This document shows positions 56,651 through 64,000 of a DNA stretch of 64,000 nucleotides, piece after piece (positions within the stretch are counted from its first letter, which is position 1; each line of letters opens with the position of its first letter). The translations under genes and the position numbers were made by a program. This DNA is from Mytilus trossulus (Eukaryota; Mollusca; Bivalvia; Mytilida; Mytilidae). Location of the stretch: assembly GCF_036588685.1 (NCBI RefSeq), contig NC_086375.1, positions 41,447,270 through 41,511,269 of the forward strand. The letters run 5' to 3'. Under the pieces are notes generated by a model. It did no database searches. It was given only the letters and a program-made list of their open reading frames with translations, and was not told the DNA's origin.

Positions 56651-58834
56651 TGTATTCGTTTTTGTGATATATACACTATTTAGACCGAAATACAAAACAA
56701 GTTTGATTATTGTGTATACTTACCCTTCCGGAGCATATGATATCAACCCCAGGTTCTAAGTTTTGTTTGTCTGTCTTTTTCCTACTCAAACTATGGTTTT
56801 AATGTTGAAAGTTTTTTTTAGAGGCAGTGATATCCGCCAACCGGTTATCATATGTTTGTATTGTGTATACAAAGCTGGATTTATTGAAGTCGAATTCCTA
56901 AAATATATTCTGGTAAACTTTTTATGTTATGACATTTAATCACTTTATGATGTTAAGATAATCATGTTCAGCAATTTTTTCAAATTAAAATAAAAAGTTA
57001 AAAAAACAAATAAAACTGAAATCGAAGGAAAGTTCGAAACAGAGAGTCGCTTATCGAATATCAAAAACAAATACATGAACACAACAAACAAAAGGAAAAC
57101 AAAATGTCACATTCTTGACTAGGTACAGGAATTTTCTTTTGTAAAAAAGACAGATTAACCATGGAAAGTAAAGTAAAGGATACCGAAGATACAGTTTTTT
57201 TTCTCTCTTTCCTCCTTGACACACAATGAGACATTATCAGTTACAGTTGGCCAGAATAACAATGGTCAGCCAAAAAGAGTTTACCACGGATTTATTTTTA
57301 AATTGCATTTTGTGTAAACCGAGATAATAGTTATCAAAGGTACCAGGATTATAATTTAGTACGCCAGACGCGCGTTTTGTCTACATAAGACTCATCAGTG
57401 TCGCTCAAATCAAAATATTTATAAAATCAAACCAGTACAAAGTTGAAGAGCATTGAGGATCCAAAATTCTAAAAAAGTGGCAAACATAAGTTGGTTTATA
57501 TATTTATGAACTTAAAACGGATAATTCATGAAATATATAAAACAAACTGTGTTAGTTCCTATCAGTGATTACATAGCTGGGGATATCCCCGAGGACTAAC
57601 ACTCTACATGCAGTCGAATCCACCCACTGCTAGAAAATTAAAAGATAAAAACATTTAAAAACGTTTCACTTCACATAATAAGTAAGATAGACATAATATT
57701 CAAGGAATAGCAAAACTATCAGTCGAAACAAACAGACAATGCAATGAAAATAGTTATCAAAGGCGTATAATTTCATAATTATCAAAGGTACCAAGATTAT
57801 AATTTAGTACGCCATACGCGCGTTTCGTCTACATTAGACTCATCAGTTACGCTCAGATCAAAATAGTTAGAAAGACAAAAAAAGTACAAAGTTGAAGAGC
57901 ATTGAGGACTCTACATTCCCCTCAAAAAAACGTTGTGTCAACACGACTTACTCAAGGTTATCCATGCCTGAGATAAGAAAATCCTAAGTATTTCGAAAAA
58001 TCGTACTTTTGCTAGCATGAAATTTAAAAAAAATGACCATATCATTGATATGCATGACAACAACGAAGTGCTGACTACTGGGCCTGTGATACCCTTGGGA
58101 TGGATACTTCCACCAGCAGTGGCATCGACCTAGTGATGTAAATAGTACCATGATTATAATTTAATACACCAGACGCACAATTTATTTTAATAAGACTCAT
58201 TAGTGACGCTCAGATCAAAATAGTTAGGAAGAGTTGAAGAGCATCGAGAACCCAAAATTCGAAAAAGTTGTGCCATATACGGCTAATGTAATCTATGCAT
58301 TGGATACGAAAAACCAACCAAATGAAAACCAACAGTCCACATAACACAATACAGAAAACATAAGGAGCAACATGAATTCAAAAATTAAAAATTGGAATTA
58401 TATCAGCAGCTCACACACCAGTCTTTTGTTCAGTTGTCCATGTTTTTATAGATTTCATGGAGAGTTGTCCTTGTTTTAAAATTTGTTACAGAGAGTAGAA
58501 TATGAGTGTTACTGTAAAACTTTACCTTGAATCAGAGCGTTTTTTAATGACCAAATCAGTTAAAGTCTTTCATATAAACTAATCGAATCAATTGAAATAT
58601 ACACTTAAGTGTTTAAAAAGTGTCCAAAATCGGCCCGTACCGGACCTTCTCCTTTCAGAAATTGAAAAATACAAATAAATATTTTTAATTTTTTTTTAAT
58701 ACTATTAACGCGTAATTTTAAATCATTTGAAAAATTATCTGATCAATATGTTGCAAAAATATACATTAGAAAGGTAATGCAAAAAATGTATATTTCAAGA
58801 TGAGAATTGCTACAGTTTGTTTTATTTAAAACAG

Positions 58835-58905
58835 ATAACGACGCTGGGTACTCTCCTAAAACGGTGGTTGTGAAAACGGCTTCATATGATGATGATTTGT
58901 ACTGA
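58835..58905 (+). pseudogene. Duplicated terminal coding exon of gene II
   Basis: Encodes the same DNDAGYSPKTVVVKTASYDD-DLY tail with the same acceptor and downstream donor. No array exons lie before it, so it is either an orphan or an alternative last exon beyond the first poly(A) site. Its poly(A) AATAAA is at about 59565-59571. Confidence 0.75.
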
Positions 58906-61900
58906 TAACTGAGGTAACTATAGGAGACATACCTGAACTCTCCTGTCAATATTTGCACCGTACTGGTCTTCTTCTCTTACTCTTTCCTCTTTATTTATAC
59001 ACCTTGAAAACAAGTTCACTTCTATAACACTTTAGTTTGAAACTGGAACCGTTTTTTAAAGTTTAAATTGTTAGGTTATGTAGTTACCAAGTGACAAGTA
59101 TACTTCATTAGGACGTTAGAGTAGTTTTCTACGGAATCGAGAAAATATGAAAGAATAATAAGAATTCAAAGAAAACCAAAATTATCACTATTATTGGAGA
59201 ATAAAGCTTGAAATGTGTAGTGCAATGTAGACTCTTTGTCTTGTGTTCTTTTTTTTTTTTTTTTTTTTAAATTCAAGAGATATTAAAAATAATTCACAGT
59301 TATTAGAATCAAAAACGTGTATGTGAAAGTGCTTGATTCAGGATATTTTTAAGTGTTATTACCTACTGTTTTTTTGTGTTTGACAATAGAAAAACAAAAC
59401 GCTCATGGTTTCAAAAATTGATTACCATAAGCAATCTTAATGTGTTTATATAGTGTAATCTCAACTCCGAATTTGATATGTAATTGCAACATATGGTGGT
59501 TGTGAACTAATTCTTTTCTTATCTTTTTTTGTAGGAAAAGAACTAGTCTGTATATATAGTGAACAATAAAAGAACATAATTCATGTATTCGTTTTTGTGA
59601 TATATACACTATTTAGACCGAAATACAAAACAAGTTTGATTATTGTGTATACTTACCCTTCCGGAGCATATGATATCAACCCCAGGTTCTAAGTTTTGTT
59701 TGTCTGTCTTTTTCCTACTCAAACTATGGTTTTAATGTTGAAAGTTTTTTTAGAGGCAGTGATATCCGCCAACCGGTTATCATATGTTTGTATTGTGTAT
59801 ACAAAGCTGGATTTATTGAAGTCGAATTCCTAAAATATATTCTGGTAAACTTTTTATGTTATGACATTTAATCACTTTATGATGTTAAGATAATCATGTT
59901 CAGCAATTTTTTCAAATTAAAATAAAAAGTTAAAAAAACAAATAAAACTGAAATCGAAGGAAAGTTCGAAACAGAGAGTCGCTTATCGAATATCAAAAAC
60001 AAATACATGAACACAACAAACAAAAGGAAAACAAAATGTCACATTCTTGACTAGGTACAGGAATTTTCTTTTGTAAAAAAGACAGATTAACCATGGAAAG
60101 TAAAGTAAAGGATACCGAAGATACAGTTTTTTTTCTCTCTTTCCTCCTTGACACACAATGAGACATTATCAGTTACAGTTGGCCAGAATAACAATGGTCA
60201 GCCAAAAAGAGTTTACCACGGATTTATTTTTAAATAGCATTTTGTGTAAACCGAGATAATAGTTATCAAAGGTACCAGGATTATAATTTAGTACGCCAGA
60301 CGCGCGTTTTGTCTACATAAGACTCATCAGTGTCGCTCAAATCAAAATATTTATAAAATCAAACCAGTACAAAGTTGAAGAGCATTGAGGATCCAAAATT
60401 CTAAAAAAGTGGCAAACATAAGTTGGTTTATATATTTATGAACTTAAAACGGATAATTCATGAAATATATAAAACAAACTGTGTTAGTTCCTATCAGTGA
60501 TTACATAGCTGGGGATATCCCCGAGGACTAACACTCTACATGCAGTCGAATCCACCCACTGCTAGAAAATTAAAAGATAAAAACATTTAAAAACGTTTCA
60601 CTTCACATAATAAGTAAGATAGACATAATATTCAAGGAATAGCAAAACTATCAGTCGAAACAAACAGACAATGCAATGAAAATAGTTATCAAAGGCGTAT
60701 AATTTCATAATTATCAAAGGTACCAAGATTATAATTTAGTACGCCATACGCGCGTTTCGTCTACATTAGACTCATCAGTTACGCTCAGATCAAAATAGTT
60801 AGAAAGACAAAAAAAGTACAAAGTTGAAGAGCATTGAGGACTCTACATTCCCCCAAAAAAAACGTTGTGTCAACACGACTTACTCAAGGTTATCCATGCC
60901 TGAGATAAGAAAATCCTAAGTATTTCGAAAAATCGTACTTTTGCTAGCATGAAATTTAAAAAAAATGACCATATCATTGATATGCATGACAACAACGAAG
61001 TGCTGACTACTGGGCCTGTGATACCCTTGGGATGGATACTTCCACCAGCAGTGGCATCGACCTAGTGATGTAAATAGTACCATGATTATAATTTAATACA
61101 CCAGACGCACAATTTATTTTAATAAGACTCATTAGTGACGCTCAGATCAAAATAGTTAGGAAGAGTTGAAGAGCATCGAGAACCCAAAATTCGAAAAAGT
61201 TGTGCCATATACGGCTAATGTAATCTATGCATTGGATACGAAAAACCAACCAAATGAAAACCAACAGTCCACATAACACAATACAGAAAACATAAGGAGC
61301 AACATGAATTCAAAAATTAAAAATTGGAATTATATCAGCAGCTCACACACCAGTCTTTTGTTCAGTTGTCCATGTTTTTATAGATTTCATGGAGAGTTGT
61401 CCTTGTTTTAAAATTTGTTACAGAGAGTAGAATATGAGTGTTACTGTAAAACTTTACCTATAGCTAAACCTGTTTTTAAAAATGGCAACACAGTCACTGG
61501 GGTAAAGCTGATGACCGTAACTGCATTCACGGTCATCCCCAGATGTCGGATGAAAAATTAGGTCAGTATTTTTATTGTCTGTTAAGGTGTTTCTACATCA
61601 TTGTCTTTACAAAGCATACTTTGATACGACGTAAATTTATAAAAGATTCACACGGAAGTCACAAATCTCTACCAAGGAACGTGTATAAAACGGGAATTTG
61701 GATTTGAAAAATTCGCTAGGATGACCGTGAATCGTAATCGAGATGACCGTAACAGGATTAGCGATTCATAACAAGGCTGACCGTAATTAGTTATTAGATG
61801 ACCGTAAATTGTTTAGGATGACCGTAATTTATAAAGAATGACTAAATTTAAAAGGATTTTCGTCAATTGAAAGAAATATCCATATGTGTATGTATTGTTT

Positions 61901-61984
61901 TTGTTGAGTTTGTCGCAATAGGGGCTCGGTTAGTTCTTTTTAACTATTTGGTGTATTTTGAGTTTATATGAAAATGATAGTAAA

Positions 61985-62916
61985 TAGTATAATCGATGTT
62001 GTGAGTATTTTTGATTTAAATGGACACTATAGACAATAGACACCTGCAAACAATAGGTGATTTTAACTGTGTAACTGAGTGGACCGTATCAAATGAAACT
62101 CGTATGTCTGTTTATTTTGCTATTTTCTGCATATTTAAAAAAAAATGCAACTCAAAAACCAGTTAAGTTAGTTTTTTCCCCCTCAAACATAGACTTTATA
62201 TAACTTTTACATATCTAAAGGTCCTGCCATGCTTTAAGGTTTATGTGCCCTTCTATATATATTTGTACGAATTTTTTAAACATCAATTGTATCAAAACTA
62301 CAGATATAATGAATAATAGATACAGTCCATTTTAAACATATACTCGGGGGAAAACTTAATGCAAAGCATTATTATTTACTGTTGAATTGCATTAAATAGA
62401 AAAAGAGTACTTTGTGGCAAATAAACCAAGATTTTTTTAGAATATCCACAGCCTTTAATAAAGAGTTTTTTGTTATAAAATTTGAAAATTAGATTACTCA
62501 CATGCTTTTCTATGATGTGCTAGTGTCTATTTAAAAAAACCGTTCTAACCAACCTGTAAATTTCAAAATACCTCGTGCAGAGTAACTAAAGTCGAGCGCA
62601 CCCTAAAAGGTGTACTTGATTTGGTCCATATTTTTATTTGTTCTAACCAATAACTACATTAATAAACTTGTTTTAAGGTAATCAATGCTAGCACTGCATG
62701 CAATAATCCTATATCTATCGGTCATCACATTGCCAAATATGATAGAACAAGTATAAAAGCTGTGTATTTTCTATAAAATTTCCATATGTTTAGCATTGAA
62801 GCAACATAAGGGTACATAATCCTTAATACTTTCCTAGATGCATCAGTTTATCTGTTCTCTTAATAGATATGTGTGTTTAAAAACGGCCATATTTTTCAAT
62901 TCATTCATATGAACCT
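61985..62916. mobile_element. TTAA MITE copy 3, 5'-incomplete, interrupted
   Basis: Related to 31125-31717 from gatttaaatggaca onward; the right end catatgaacc-TTAA is intact (TTAA 62917-62920). The left end is not recognisable. Split by another TTAA element at 62238-62822. Confidence 0.6.
62238..62822. mobile_element. Second TTAA-type MITE nested in the first (585 bp)
   Basis: Starts ggtttatgtgccctt and ends with the inverted aagggtacataatcc, 13 of 15 positions matching. TTAA at 62234-62237 and 62823-62826. In the uninterrupted copies the site reads ccttaaaactttcc, so the insertion point is exact. Confidence 0.72.
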
Positions 62917-63566
62917 TAAACATTATGAATATCCGGTAATTGAGCCCATGTGTATGGTTCCAGAGGAGCAGAATAAAATCTTGATTTGTCTTGATATATA
63001 AAAAAAAAACAATTCTGTTTTCTGTTTATACAATTTACAAGGCTCCCTTTGAAATTCGTTATTTATACAAGACTATTTTGGGAATCTATTTTGCTGGAGC
63101 TCACCTTAACCAGTTTAAAAGTATTTTAAAAACATTTTCTATTATTTTACTTACAAGATAAAATGGAAGACCAATCAACAGAGACAATAAATGACGGTTT
63201 TACTATGAAAGTTACGGTCATCCTTTATAAATTACGGTCATCCTTTCGAAATTACGGTCATCATTTTACCAATCACGGTCATCCTTATTATATGTTACGG
63301 TCATCTTGAAAATATTTTAAAGATGATTTACGGTCATCTTATAGAATTTTTCAAATCCAATTTCCCGTTTTATACAATCCTCGGTAGAGATTTGTGACTT
63401 CCGTGTGAATCTTTTATAAATTTACATCGTACCAATGTATGCTTTGTAAAGAAAATGATTAAGAAACACCTTAACAGACAATAAAAATACTGACCTAATT
63501 TTTCGTCCGACATCTTGGGATGACCGTGAATGCAGTAACGGTCATCAGCTTTACCCCAGTGACAGT

Positions 63567-64000
63567 AGGGACATTTAAATTGACCACCTGGTATTGTTAG
63601 ATTTAAATCTACCTTGATGCTACCTGTAAAAATTTTATTCATCTAACCCAAAGTTTCAGCATGCTTTTTTCGTGATTTTTTTTTACCAAGGATTATTCTA
63701 TTGAGAGATTTATTTTACTGTCATTCTAAATATTATGAGTGATCAAGCCAAACAAGAATGACTATATCATATATTTTTTTTCCTTGCAGTTTATTTAAAA
63801 TTGCATGGCCTAAAATGCACTACATTTCATCTTAATGTTTGCATTGCCACTACTAGCAGTGTTTCACACCCTAAATAAACCAGTCGTAATATTTTACTCA
63901 TTTTAATGAAATATCAAAATCATATTTGAATAAACAATTTGATTTATTTTTTTACACTTATATTTGATATCTCATCCAGAATTCCAAAGATTTTAGATAA
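63567..64000. other. Window end, nothing recognised
   Basis: AT-rich DNA without a supported gene. The minus-strand frame at 63370-63642 is discussed under rejected items. Confidence 0.35.

Larger units (their letters stand above)
55594..61461. repeat. 2934-bp tandem duplication carrying the terminal exon of gene II
   Basis: Copy 1 is 55594-58527 and copy 2 about 58528-61461. Only scattered single-base and homopolymer differences were noticed (for example at 55988/58922 and 56609/59542). The unit holds the last coding exon, its 3'-UTR exon, two ACCACTGGGTCGATGCC-family copies (57332-57480 and 57776-58140 in copy 1) and other repeat fragments. Confidence 0.9.
61495..63561. mobile_element. 2067-bp inverted-repeat element with CACTG ends, 5-bp duplication and GATGACCGT motifs
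   Basis: Left end cactggggtaaagctgatga; right end is the reverse complement. ACAGT flanks both sides (61490-61494 and 63562-63566). Arms of about 240 bp are near-identical. Inside each arm comes a series of about six gatgaccgtaa motifs (61720-61840; reversed at 63210-63340), spaced 15-35 bp. There is no transposase frame. CACTGGG ends plus a 5-bp duplication resemble Transib-type elements, but that is only a suggestion. Confidence 0.7.

Noticed and set aside
63370..63642. Minus-strand frame with CPYCHW...CIHGH, zinc-finger-like
   Set aside because: The Cys/His part is the translated inverted arm of the CACTG element, itself containing the palindromic gatgaccgt/acggtcatc pair. I see no second exon or homologue.

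Overview
This is animal nuclear DNA from a bivalve mollusc, most likely a Mytilus mussel. It is AT-rich, has short coding exons in long introns with canonical GT/AG junctions, and is packed with dispersed repeats I recognise as typical of mussel genomes (the ACCACTGGGTCGATGCC family, the 'gattgccaatgagacaac' family, the 'atgccccacc' family and the 'ctctcaagagcctgaatcgctcac' family). The genus is from memory of these repeats, not from a search. There is no operon, rRNA, tRNA gene or CRISPR array.

The main content is two paralogous genes on the + strand in the same orientation. Gene I occupies 1-13678, its 5' part lies before the window, and its 3'-UTR exon is near 14397-14440. Gene II is complete at 36146-55971, with a 3'-UTR exon near 56602. 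Both are built from two alternating exon types. Exon A encodes a Tyr/His/Gly/Ser-rich segment (for example SYSYYRSHHGFSIRHNRF). Exon B encodes a Cys module (C-x11-C-x9-C with RFYRLW and HLFYRY flanks). Every coding intron is phase 1, so exons can be added or lost without changing frame. Gene II has 27 coding exons: signal peptide, linker, twelve A-B pairs and a short Asp-rich tail, predicted at 1169 residues. One A exon in each array is enlarged by ten 11-residue repeats carrying His at the same position in every repeat. I infer a secreted, cross-linked structural protein of byssus, shell or periostracum, but I cannot name the family.

The array is still changing. Gene I contains the end of one array joined to the start of another. 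Gene II carries a nearly identical 1618-bp duplication that added one A-B pair. A 2934-bp duplication copied the terminal exon and 3'-UTR exon downstream of the gene.

The 21.7-kb space between the genes (14.4-36.1 kb) is mostly transposon and repeat DNA. It holds a three-exon Crypton-type tyrosine recombinase with its catalytic residues but two in-frame stops (24754-27603), relics of non-LTR retrotransposons, a tRNA-derived SINE nested in another repeat, and several inverted-repeat elements. The last 2.5 kb (61.5-63.6 kb) is a 2.07-kb inverted-repeat element with CACTG ends, an apparent 5-bp target duplication and many GATGACCGT motifs. It contains two further elements nested one inside the other, both bounded by TTAA.
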